DNA from: CAYXVJ01 sp050309435
GTDB lineage: Bacteria > Bacillota > Clostridia > Saccharofermentanales > Fastidiosipilaceae
Reading direction: 5' to 3'
Assembly (NCBI GenBank): GCA_050309435.1
Contig: JBNRMJ010000002.1
Span: forward strand, 19,896 to 83,895
Length of the DNA: 64,000 nucleotides
Shown here in pieces: positions 25,368 to 34,193 of this stretch. How positions within the stretch are numbered: the stretch's first letter is position 1; every line of letters begins with the position of its first letter. The position numbers and the translations under genes are program-made. Under the pieces are notes generated by a model. It saw only the letters and a program-made list of their open reading frames with translations, did not search any database and was not told where the DNA came from.

Positions 25368-27086
25368 ATGTTGAAAAAGGTTTTGGCTACATTGTTAGCC
25401 TCAAGTCTGATGCTGGTTGCCGCCGCTTGCGGCGGAAGCACTCCGACTACTTCAGGCACCACCGCAGGTGGCACAACGACCAAGGGCGAAGGCACCACCA
25501 CCGAAGGCGAAGAGACGACAACGGAAGGTGAAGAAACCACACAGGGCGGTTATACCGACGTTAAGACATACACGTTCCTGCATGCATGGAACGGCGGCGC
25601 GGCGGCATTCCCCTTCGGTTTCGAAGACGGTCCTATCGCTAAGGCAGTCGAAGAGAAAACCGGTGTTCGTCTGAACGTGGAAACCATCGTTTCTTCTGAA
25701 AAAGAGAAGCTCGCTCAGATCTTCGCTTCCGGACTCGTTCCTGATATCACCAACGCACCTCACTGGAGCACCAACCCCGGTGGCGAGGGCGAACTGATAA
25801 AAGAGGCGGCCATTGAAGGTTTACTCCTGGGTTTGAATGCATATTACGAGAAATTCCCGAACGTAAAACGCATGATGACCGAAGGTGTTTCGGATCTGTA
25901 TCTCTCCAGAGATCTCAATCATCCGGATTACAACGGTGAGCGCTATGTCATTCCGCAGCAGACGCCTCGTCGCGACGAAGACGTCCGTAACTGGGCTTAC
26001 AACGTCTGGGTTCGTCAGGATATTCTGACAGATCTCGGCTACGAGCAAAAAGACATTGACAGCAGTCAGAAACTCTATGAGTTGCTGGTTGAAATTAAAG
26101 AAGGCGGCTACACCGATATTAACGGTAACCCCGTCATTCCTTCCGGCGCTTGGCATAACGGCTGGAACTACGGTGATTTCCTTGACAGCTTCACCGACGG
26201 CACGATGACCGGCTGGAATCTCGTTGATGGCAAACTCGAGAACGATATGTTCTCCGATCTGCAGGAAGAGAGAATTCTCTTCATGCGTAAGCTCGTCTCC
26301 GAAGGTTTGTTCGATCCCGAAGCTCTGACACATACCGATACGCAGGCTAAGGAAAAAGCCGTTACGGGTCGTGTTGCTGTTCTGAACGCGCACTATCCCA
26401 ATATGTATGGCTTCTTGGCCTCCACGCTTTACATTGATCATCCAGAGATGAAATATGTTCCCGTCGGCCCGCTGAAGAATGCCGCCGGTGGCGTAAACAA
26501 GACCTATGAGAGACACGGCCGTACAGGTTCGCCTGTTCTCTTCTTCTCTGCCGATATTGAAGAACCCGAGCGTGCTCTGGGCTTCATCGATTACATCAAC
26601 TCCGACGAAGGTCTCTTGCTCGTTCTCTTCGGTATCGAAGGCGAGCACTACACGATGGTAGACGGTGTTCCGACCTATACCGCCGAGTGGGATGAAATCA
26701 GAACAACGGATAGCAACAAGTGGAATCTTCAGGGTTTTGGTTATAACAACTTCATCGGTGCCGATCCCAGCATCGGTAACGGTTGGGATGCTTCCTACAT
26801 GGAAGAAGGCTACGTCGAAGCTCGCGAATATGCTCCGATGGAGTTCTTCGAAGGTACCACAGTCGACCAGATCACGGAGCAGTGGCCCGGACGTAAAGAT
26901 TACGATACGAAGCTCTCCACGATCAACTGGGGCGATGAAGAGAAAAAGGCATTCTTAGCCGAATCCGACGAGAAGGCCCTCGAGATTCTCGAGAACTACC
27001 GTCAGAGAATGATCGAAGCCGGTATCGAAGAGATGACCGAGTATGTCAACGAGGCTTATGCCAACGACGACACTCTTCTCTACTAA
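25368..27086 (+). CDS. Extracellular sugar-binding lipoprotein of the importer
   Basis: A 572-residue solute-binding protein of the LipO/family-1 type. The signal peptide ends in the lipobox VAAAC with the lipidated Cys21. A flexible Thr/Gly/Glu-rich linker (about 25-60) then tethers the binding domain to the membrane. The body has the typical large-lobe features, including FASGLVPDITNAPHW and FIDYINSDEGLLLVLFG. GGAGG precedes the ATG. The large size suggests oligosaccharides instead of simple sugars, in keeping with the GH38 enzymes encoded divergently. It ends the operon. Confidence 0.92.
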   Translation: MLKKVLATLLASSLMLVAAACGGSTPTTSGTTAGGTTTKGEGTTTEGEETTTEGEETTQGGYTDVKTYTFLHAWNGGAAAFPFGFEDGPIAKAVEEKTGVRLNVETIVSSEKEKLAQIFASGLVPDITNAPHWSTNPGGEGELIKEAAIEGLLLGLNAYYEKFPNVKRMMTEGVSDLYLSRDLNHPDYNGERYVIPQQTPRRDEDVRNWAYNVWVRQDILTDLGYEQKDIDSSQKLYELLVEIKEGGYTDINGNPVIPSGAWHNGWNYGDFLDSFTDGTMTGWNLVDGKLENDMFSDLQEERILFMRKLVSEGLFDPEALTHTDTQAKEKAVTGRVAVLNAHYPNMYGFLASTLYIDHPEMKYVPVGPLKNAAGGVNKTYERHGRTGSPVLFFSADIEEPERALGFIDYINSDEGLLLVLFGIEGEHYTMVDGVPTYTAEWDEIRTTDSNKWNLQGFGYNNFIGADPSIGNGWDASYMEEGYVEAREYAPMEFFEGTTVDQITEQWPGRKDYDTKLSTINWGDEEKKAFLAESDEKALEILENYRQRMIEAGIEEMTEYVNEAYANDDTLLY

Positions 27087-27133
27087 TCGAAAACTGTTTT
27101 AGTATCGAGCCGGACTTCCCGGCATAAGTAAGA

Positions 27134-27168
27134 GCACCCCGTACCTGTCAGCAGGTGCGGGGTGTTTC
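27134..27168 (+). terminator. Terminator of the importer operon
   Basis: CACCCCG (27135-27141) pairs with CGGGGTG (27158-27164), and an inner ACCTG/CAGGT stem extends it. TTT follows. The T tract is short, so termination may be moderate. Confidence 0.7.
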
Positions 27169-27220
27169 ATGTACGGCGAGTATCGCTTATGGCTTTTGGC
27201 GGCGGAAAATATTATTAATA

Positions 27221-29220
27221 TTATTGTAATGACGCTTGCCGGATGCTTTGGTACTGGCCGGGTGTGATGCCTTCGGATTTCTTGAAGAGGCGGATGAAGG
27301 TGGCGACATTATCGATACCTACCATGGCCGATACCTCTGCTACCGTATAAGGCGTATCGTCGCACAGAAGGTCTTTGGCCGCCGCGATGCGCAGGTTTCC
27401 GATATAGCGTGTTACGCCGTCTCCGGTCTGCTGTTTGAAGAATCTGGAGAGATAAGCAGGAGATATTCCGACGGCTTCGGCGATCATGGTATTGTCCAGA
27501 TTGACGTTCTTGTAGTTCTCGTTGATGTAAGCGGTAATCGAATCCAGGAGGCCGTTGCTGTGACTTTCTTTACTGTCGTTGATGGCATCGCATAGTAAGG
27601 TGATATGCCGCTCGAAGAACTCCATGGCTTCTTTGCTATTGTTTAAGCGGGAGGACTCGTCGATCATAACGGAAGGAGAGAGAGCTTCGAGCGTGATTCC
27701 TACTGATTCACCGGCACGGATTAAGGTAATCGTGATATCCATGATATAGGCTTTAAAGAGGTTATAGCTGCTCATGAACTCCGCCTTATCCCCTGCGAAT
27801 AGCTCGGAGACGATATTCAGGGCAGAATCTTTATTCCCCAAGAGTAAATTGTTGTAAAGAGCCTGTTCCATCTCATTGCTGTAAATATATTCATGCGTTT
27901 GAAGTTCATCGGTAAAAACGAAGATGTCAGCCGCTTTTTCGTTTTGCTTTCGTCTTGCATCATGCATGGCTCTGTGTACTTCGATGCCGGCTTGATGGAG
28001 GGCATATATACTTTTATGGCTTTGGCTCAGGTAAACGTTCAAAGATATCAGTAAAGACTTTTGAATGCGAATCTGAATGCCGCTCAACAGTTCAATGATT
28101 TCTTTATCAGATAGCGCATCATAGTTCATGAGTGCGACCAGCAGCCCTTCCGATTCGCAGACATAAGCGACCATGATTTCCGCCAACAGGCTTTTAATCT
28201 GCTGTAACAGTGTCGAGTAAAGCTTGTCTGTCGGATACTCCTCGCTGCTGTTACTGATTTCCTCGTAATACTCGCTGAAATCAATGATTTGAAAACAGGC
28301 CAGGCGAATGTTTTCGTGCGGAAGTTCGAGGCCGTTTTCTCTCATCTGCTCTTCGGAGGTATTGGTTAGAACACTGTGGTCCGCCAGAAGCCGACCCAGG
28401 TAGTTTTGACGGATCAGTTCGTTCTTCAAAGCGACCTGACTTTCCATACTGATATTCTTATTGATAATCATTTCTACGGAGTTGCGAATCAGTGTGTATT
28501 CGTTTTGATTGGCCGCTGTGACCGGAATTCTGTAATTGTCAAACATCATTACTATACTGCGGATCGGCGAGTAGTTGCGAAGCGTAAACATACCCACCAG
28601 CCATAAACCGATAGCGACACATAGTATGAAGACCGTCAGAATCACGCCGTCGATGGGACTGACGGAAGCAGCGAAATCATCGGCGTTCATGATCAGGGTA
28701 TAGGTCCAGCCGTTGTTGTCTCGCATGCGCGAATAAACGGTTTCTCTATCACCCGGCTCTATTAGATAGTCATTTTTAAAGACCAGATCCTCGTAGGCGA
28801 TGCTGCTGTTGCCGAGCACAAGACGGCCGTTCTCGTCATGGATGTAAAATTCTCCGCGATCGATCCAGTCGATATCCGTGAGCGGAGCCAGCAATTTCTC
28901 TTTCGAGAGCTGGACGATGGCTACCGCGGGAGAGTTTGACGGGTACTGAACCGGTAAATCCTGAAAGAAGTAAAGCGAGTTTCCTTCGGAAATAATATCG
29001 TGCCGGTGTGATTGACCCAGAAATTCCAGCCATTCTTCGTAGCTCATACTTCCGTTGGCGAAGTAAAGCTCATAAGCTCGCTCTGCCGTGTATCTTCCGT
29101 TGGCCGTCAACATAAACTCCCCGAGATCGAAGTAAATCATGTATTGGGTTATGCTGCTGTCGAATTTCCGCGAAGACATATCGTGCAGCATGGCATAAGT
29201 GATGTCGTAACGATAAGGTA
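27221..29220 (-). pseudogene. AraC-type membrane-anchored regulator, 5'-truncated
   Basis: The protein has part of an extracytoplasmic sensor domain, one membrane helix (VILTVFILCVAIGLWLVGMF), a linker region and a C-terminal AraC domain with two helix-turn-helix motifs (IAEAVGISPAYLSRFF and VAEVSAMVGIDNVATFIRLF). Family members (Cache-like sensor plus AraC) usually exceed 700 residues and begin with a first membrane helix and the rest of the sensor. Here homology-like sequence begins at VPYRYDITYAM, and the frame upstream soon hits a TAG. The longest ATG ORF gives 656 residues. Without the first helix the sensor would not be exported. The break coincides with the broken start of a plus-strand gene, so the locus is a junction (29,214-29,222) or a misassembly. 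Confidence 0.75.
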
Positions 29221-29734
29221 CAACGCGGCAATCGCGTTGGGACTACTAGGCGACGAGAGAGCCATCCCGGTACTCCGGGAAATCGTACGGAACCGCTCGG
29301 CTTATCACTACGAGGACTGCAGAAGAACCAATCAGATTCGCAGTGTTAACGCAATGTTGCTCCTGGGACGCTTCGCGGATGCCGGCATTCTATCCGAGTT
29401 CATATCAATTCTGCAGCCGGACGAATACCTTAAACCGATGTACCATAAATACATCGAACCGTCGTACAAGTTTAATATTGTCAAGGAGATCAACTCGGTA
29501 TACTACCAGCACTTTTCCTTCGCCGTCGGCGGCATCGCCAAGATCCTGGCGCGTCATCCGGAGCTTCGGGAGGATACAGTTAAGGCATTGGAACCTGTCT
29601 TCCATGAAAAGTTATACGTGAAGCGGATGCACAGCGGCCTGGAAGGCAGCACCTACGACGTGATCGTTAAAAACATCGGTATACTGGCCGAAGCTAAGAT
29701 CTTCCAACAACAAGAACTGCAGGCAGTGAATTAA
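29213..29734 (+). pseudogene. C-terminal fragment of a HEAT-repeat-like protein
   Basis: The frame encodes about 173 residues starting in the middle of a HEAT-like helix pair (IRYNAAIALGLLGD, AIPVLREIVRNR), followed by further helical repeats, and ends at a proper stop. No plausible start with a ribosome binding site exists: the upstream part of the frame is antisense to the truncated AraC gene. It is therefore the 3' end of a larger gene. The parent family is not certain; HEAT repeats are found at the C-terminus of some large oxidoreductases and of many scaffold proteins. A terminator follows. Confidence 0.7.
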
Positions 29735-29752
29735 CTATTGCATTAAAGAAAG

Positions 29753-29796
29753 AGCGTGTCACGAACAACCGGATGGATGTACGTGACACGCTTTAC
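29753..29796. terminator. Bidirectional terminator
   Basis: AGCGTGTCACG (29753-29763) pairs with CGTGACACGCT (29782-29792). TTTACTT follows on the plus side and TCTTTCTTT on the minus side. It separates the HEAT fragment from the convergent membrane-protein gene. Confidence 0.8.
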
Positions 29797-29822
29797 TTCT
29801 CGCTAAATTACTGTTTCGACGG

Positions 29823-30782
29823 TCAGGTGAACTGACCGGATATATCCACTCTGAACTCGCTAAGGTTCGGGGTAATTATACCGATGATGCTGCCGAGGAC
29901 AAGAGCGGTTATCAGAAAAATCAGGAGTGTCATGCGAAGCATACTGTCTTCGCTCTGCCCGGTCTTCATTCTAGTCGCGATATGATCAATGATCACGCGT
30001 ACACCGTATCCGGCTATCAGAATCATGATAGTCTGCAGGCCGCTGCCCGAAGACAAGACCAGACCGAAAACCAGGAAGATACAGTAGTAAATCGAACCGG
30101 GAGTCATCAGGAGGCCTGTTTCCAGGAAGCTCTGCCGTGTTCTTCCGATAAAACGAAGAACCATATTGTTGATGAAAATGCGGACAAACAAAAACAAAAC
30201 ACAAATGAGGTAAAGTCTTCCGAAGACCAGCCATTGTTCCGGTACGGTCCACGGCATATTCGCGCCCCGGCGGTCAAAGGCAATCAGATTTCCCAGATTC
30301 GAAAGCGTCAAAACACGCAAGAGCGTAAACGCGATCATGTAAGCTTCAATGGCCTGGGTTGCGATGGCCGTGAGAATGCTTGGATAAGATGCTTCCTGAA
30401 TGAAGGCAGTGGGCTTCGTGATGGCTTTCAGGAGATTTTGACCCAACGAGAGAAAAGCAAGTTTCCAGTTTCTCTTGGGCCGAGCCTCTCGCCTGCTGCG
30501 GGCGCTCTCCTGCTTGATATCATATCTCCGCCGGCGTTCCTCTGCTTTTTTCTCCTGCTTTTGTTGGCGACGCTGCCGGAAAGCTTTACCGGCAGAAGAG
30601 CGCGGAGAAGTCTTTTGATCGGAAGACGATGGATCTTGCGAATAAACACCTGCACCGACCGGGTCGCCTGCAGTGTTATCGGAACCCGAAGTCTGTTCTG
30701 CACGCCTGGCCTGAGCCACCCGACAGTAACATCTCTCTCCGGGACTTAATTCACGATTACAATAAAAGCAATAACGAGCCAT
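29823..30782 (-). CDS. Zinc-ribbon membrane protein of unknown function
   Basis: A 319-residue protein. Residues 1-22 hold a compact zinc ribbon (YCFYCNREL and CYCR), followed by a very basic, Arg/Lys/Gln-rich region (about 45-105) with coiled-coil character. Four or five hydrophobic segments follow (from about 125 to the end), loosely like a Yip1-type bundle. There is no signal peptide, so the ribbon and basic region should be cytoplasmic. The ATG lies 15 codons before the second cysteine pair. It starts about 100 bases after the MFS stop on the same strand. I do not recognise a named family with confidence. Confidence 0.7.
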   Translation of the reverse strand: MARYCFYCNRELSPGERCYCRVAQARRAEQTSGSDNTAGDPVGAGVYSQDPSSSDQKTSPRSSAGKAFRQRRQQKQEKKAEERRRRYDIKQESARSRREARPKRNWKLAFLSLGQNLLKAITKPTAFIQEASYPSILTAIATQAIEAYMIAFTLLRVLTLSNLGNLIAFDRRGANMPWTVPEQWLVFGRLYLICVLFLFVRIFINNMVLRFIGRTRQSFLETGLLMTPGSIYYCIFLVFGLVLSSGSGLQTIMILIAGYGVRVIIDHIATRMKTGQSEDSMLRMTLLIFLITALVLGSIIGIITPNLSEFRVDISGQFT

Positions 30783-30883
30783 GCGCGAGCATAATCCTCC
30801 ATTGATCCTTAGCTTACAACAATTCTATTGTAGCATCGTTGCATTTTGAGGATGGAAGCGCTTCGTGAATGGTTTGTAAATAA

Positions 30884-32188
30884 TTAATGGCCTGTTTCGT
30901 GCTCGACAAGAGGAATTGCATCTGTTTTTCGTTCGAATTCGGGGGAACGAACCACCACCGGTGCTTTCATAAAAATCCAGCCGCCTGCCGCCAACATAAT
31001 GGCAAAGGCAAAGCCCAGAAAGATACCGGACTTCAAACCGAGCTCGTCGATACCCATTTGGCGCGCCGCGGCGAAGGCACCGGCCGCCGGATTTGAGACG
31101 ACCGCGCCAGAGATCGCGCCTGCCGCCCAGGGACCCAGCGCACAACCGAAATCACCGACAATGGCCAAGGTTCCGAAAAGAGGTGTACCGCCTCCGGGGA
31201 AGCGTTCGCCTGCCAGGGCGCTGCAGCCCGGCCACATAATGGCGACACCGAAACCGCAGATGGTCGTACCGATCAGAGAAACAAAAGCCCAGGGCGAAAA
31301 AACGATGATCAGATAGCCCGCGGCCAGCAGTAAAGCGGCCAGGAAGATCACCCGGGCCAGTTTTAGACGGCCTTCGTTCAAACCGTAATACATACGGCCC
31401 AACGCCATCGCAACGGCAAAAGCGGTCGGACCCAGAAGGTCACCCTGGAATTTCGTGATGCCCAAACCTTCTTCAGCAAACAAGGAAGCCCATTGAGCGA
31501 CGATCTGTTCGGCGGCGGCACCCGCGAACATCAGAACCATGGCCAGAATAAACCAGCGCGAGCGAAGCAGCGTACGGACGCTAAAGTTGGCCGGCTGCTC
31601 GGAAGGCTCGATGATGGGAACCCGGCCGAAATAAAAGAAATTGCTAAGGGGAATCAATGCCCAGGCCAGGGGAAAAATCCACCACAAGTCACGGTTGATT
31701 AAGGGCAGGATAAAGCTGCTGCAGAGGATAACGGCCATATGCCCCCAGCAATAGAACGAATGGAGCAGGGCGATGGACCCGGCTTTACCGTCACCCGGCA
31801 AGCTGTCGACGATCGGCGTGATCAGTACTTCGATCAAGCCGCCACCGATGGCCATCGTGATCATGGCGAGGGTCAGTCCGATGTAGGGACGATTCATGAT
31901 CTGAGGCAATACGGCCATAAATATCAGCCCCAAAACGGCAAAGACATGGGCCATGCGGGCCGATATGCGATAACCGATTCGATCCACGTAACGTACAGCC
32001 AGGATATCGACGATGATCTGGGTTACGAAATTTATTAATACCAGGCGGCCCAGCATTTCGTAAGTTAATGCAAACTGCTCTTGAAAAAAGATAAAGAGGA
32101 AGGGAGGCAGATTGACGATAATGGCCTGAGTGATGTAACCCAGGTAGGCGGCGCGTTTCGTATGCTGATATGTTAATGCTCCGGACAT
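30884..32188 (-). CDS. MFS transporter
   Basis: A 434-residue major facilitator with about 12 hydrophobic segments. The loop between helices 2 and 3 reads VRYVDRIGYRIS, an MFS motif A variant, and the first half has the ITMAIGGGLIEVLITPIVDS pattern of sugar/fucose-permease-like members. It has a long cytoplasmic loop with PIIEPSEQP. The substrate is unknown; a sugar or small metabolite would fit. It is divergent from aroB, and a TATAAT-like box on its strand near 32,218-32,223 could be its promoter. Confidence 0.88.
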   Translation of the reverse strand: MSGALTYQHTKRAAYLGYITQAIIVNLPPFLFIFFQEQFALTYEMLGRLVLINFVTQIIVDILAVRYVDRIGYRISARMAHVFAVLGLIFMAVLPQIMNRPYIGLTLAMITMAIGGGLIEVLITPIVDSLPGDGKAGSIALLHSFYCWGHMAVILCSSFILPLINRDLWWIFPLAWALIPLSNFFYFGRVPIIEPSEQPANFSVRTLLRSRWFILAMVLMFAGAAAEQIVAQWASLFAEEGLGITKFQGDLLGPTAFAVAMALGRMYYGLNEGRLKLARVIFLAALLLAAGYLIIVFSPWAFVSLIGTTICGFGVAIMWPGCSALAGERFPGGGTPLFGTLAIVGDFGCALGPWAAGAISGAVVSNPAAGAFAAARQMGIDELGLKSGIFLGFAFAIMLAAGGWIFMKAPVVVRSPEFERKTDAIPLVEHETGH

Positions 32189-32248
32189 GATAAAACCTCA
32201 TTTGCGTAATAGAATGTATTATAGATGAAAAGACCAACATTGCGTGAA

Positions 32249-32276
32249 GTTTTTATGTTTTAATACTCTATATAAT
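32249..32276 (+). promoter_or_regulatory. Putative aroB promoter
   Basis: A perfect TATAAT box (32271-32276) lies 35 bases before the aroB ATG. The best -35 candidate is GTTTTT (32249-32254) at 16 bases, which is weak. Confidence 0.4.
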
Positions 32277-32311
32277 ATAGGGAAGCAGGGAAGACCCGAA
32301 AGGAGATCGTC

Positions 32312-33370
32312 ATGCCGGAGATTATTGCACGTACAAGTGCCAAGGATTACAGCATCAGGATTCAAAGCGGCTTGCTGGAGCAGGCAGGATCGATCATTGC
32401 GGCTGTTGTCGCCGGACGCCGTGCCATGGTTGTGACAGACGAGAATATCGCCGAAATTTATCTGGGGAAGGTGTTGCGCAGCTTACGCGAAGCAGGCTTC
32501 CAGACTTTTTCTTTTTCGATGGGCGAGGGAGAAGACAATAAAAACATGGCCACGCTGGAGCGTATTTATCATGCGATGGCGGTGGCGAATATGAGCCGGA
32601 AGGACGTCATTATCGCCCTGGGCGGCGGTGTTGTCGGTGATATTACCGGTTTTGCCGCGGGGACTTATTTAAACGGTATTAAACTCATCCATATTCCGAC
32701 CACTCTGATGGCACAAGTCGATTCGGCGATCGGAGGGGAAACCTTCGTGAACATGACCTTCGGTAAAAATCTGGTTGGTAATGTCTACCATCCGCATGCT
32801 GTACTGATCGATCCCTTAACCTTAAGGACCTTGCCGCGCGAGCGCTTAACGGACGGTATGGCGGAGGTGATCAAGTACGGAGTCACGATGGACCGGCAGC
32901 TCTTCGACCGGGTCGAAGCCAAGAATATCGAGCTTGAATGGATCGTGGATCGCTGTGCCCGCCTGAAAGCAGGGGCCCTTCGTCCCGATAACGGTTCGAA
33001 AGCCCAGATGCAGGTGCTGGACTTCGGCCATACTCTGGGTCTGGCGATCGAACAGTTGACCGATTACTCGGTGTACTATCATGGGGAAGCTGTCAGCATC
33101 GGTATGATGCTGGCCGCACGAATCGGCGAGGCTCTTGGCTTTACATCGCCTGAAGTGGTGGAACGTCTGCGACTGGTACTCAAGAGCTGGCAGTTGCCGG
33201 TCGAGGGTCCGTCGTTTTCGGCCGAAACCATTATGGCCGCCGTGCGCTCTCATCCCCGCATGGCCGGCGAACGGCCGACGATTATCTTATTGTCGGACAT
33301 CGGTGAAGCTTTTGTTCATCCGCTGAGCCCGGTCGAACTGGAAAAAGCCTTTTCGGGCATTTGGAATTGA
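32312..33370 (+). CDS. aroB: 3-dehydroquinate synthase
   Basis: The second step of the shikimate pathway: cyclises DAHP to 3-dehydroquinate using NAD+ and a divalent metal. The 352-residue protein has the glycine-rich NAD site ALGGGVVGDITGFAAGTYLNG, the IPTTLMAQVDSAIGGE segment, the metal-ligand region DGMAEVIKYG and the His-rich FGHTLGLAIEQL and YYHGEAVSIGM. AAAGGAG is well spaced before the ATG. It is followed by a DUF4886 gene (within 8 bases) and a P-protein gene, so it opens a small aromatic-pathway operon. Confidence 0.96.
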   Translation: MPEIIARTSAKDYSIRIQSGLLEQAGSIIAAVVAGRRAMVVTDENIAEIYLGKVLRSLREAGFQTFSFSMGEGEDNKNMATLERIYHAMAVANMSRKDVIIALGGGVVGDITGFAAGTYLNGIKLIHIPTTLMAQVDSAIGGETFVNMTFGKNLVGNVYHPHAVLIDPLTLRTLPRERLTDGMAEVIKYGVTMDRQLFDRVEAKNIELEWIVDRCARLKAGALRPDNGSKAQMQVLDFGHTLGLAIEQLTDYSVYYHGEAVSIGMMLAARIGEALGFTSPEVVERLRLVLKSWQLPVEGPSFSAETIMAAVRSHPRMAGERPTIILLSDIGEAFVHPLSPVELEKAFSGIWN

Positions 33371-33378
33371 ATTTGAAT

Positions 33379-34140
33379 ATGTATTTATTATCCATCGGAA
33401 ACAGTTTCTCTCAGGACGCTCAGGCATGGCTGCACCAACTGGCCGCTTCCGGCGGCATCGAAATCGAAGCCGTTAACCTGTATATCGGCGGTTGCTGTCT
33501 GGAATTGCACAGTAAGAATCTTGATGAAAATAACGAGGCCTACGAGCTTGAAATTAACGGGGCTGCAAGCGGCCGTCTGATATCCATATCCGAGGCACTG
33601 GCCATGAGACCCTGGGATGCGATTACGTTTCAGCAGTGCAGCGGTCTTAGCGGCATCGCCGCAAGTTACGAGCCGTTTTTAGGAAATTTGGTAAAAATAG
33701 TACGTGAGAAATGCCCCGGAAGTGAGCTCTACTTTCACGAAACCTGGGCTTATGAGCATTCGAGCGATCACGAGGCTTTCGCTTTTTATGACAGATCGCA
33801 GGAGAAGATGTATCAGGCTGTTTCGGAGCAGGCCCGTGCCGCGGCGGCTCGTCATGCCTTAACGTTGATACCGCTTGGAAAACTGATTCAAACACTGCGA
33901 GCTCTGCCGCCGTTTGATTTGAGTAAAAGCGCACGCTCGCTATGTCGCGACGGTTTCCATCTGGAGTATTTATACGGTCGCTATGCGGCTGCGGCACAAT
34001 GGCTGGAGACATTGACAGGGCGCCTGAAGGATGCCGCCGCTTTCATACCCGAACATGAAGGGGAGAAGGCCGATCCGGAGCTTTTGGCTGTGATTCGAAA
34101 GAACGTTATCTTGTCGACAGCTGCCGGGCAGGGCAGATAA
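33379..34140 (+). CDS. DUF4886 SGNH-like hydrolase
   Basis: A 253-residue protein of the DUF4886 group of SGNH-fold hydrolases. It has LSIGNSFSQDA with the candidate nucleophile Ser9, and a C-terminal DGFH pair (Asp191, His194) that completes the catalytic triad. There is no signal peptide, so it is cytosolic. Related enzymes are esterases or deacetylases acting on sugars. I chose ATG 33379 because it puts the conserved block at the N-terminus, as in relatives; TTG codons at 33361 and 33373 are alternatives, and no strong ribosome binding site is seen. It lies between aroB and the P-protein gene, with no obvious link to aromatic synthesis. Confidence 0.78.
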   Translation: MYLLSIGNSFSQDAQAWLHQLAASGGIEIEAVNLYIGGCCLELHSKNLDENNEAYELEINGAASGRLISISEALAMRPWDAITFQQCSGLSGIAASYEPFLGNLVKIVREKCPGSELYFHETWAYEHSSDHEAFAFYDRSQEKMYQAVSEQARAAAARHALTLIPLGKLIQTLRALPPFDLSKSARSLCRDGFHLEYLYGRYAAAAQWLETLTGRLKDAAAFIPEHEGEKADPELLAVIRKNVILSTAAGQGR

Positions 34141-34193
34141 CATTTGACTCAAGTACATAAGAGGTAAGGATTACCGGGAGTGAAATAGATTGA

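Noticed and set aside
29012..29212. Upstream part of the HEAT fragment frame as its true N-terminus
   Set aside because: It is antisense to the AraC gene, has no domain-like sequence and no ribosome binding site before its ATG.
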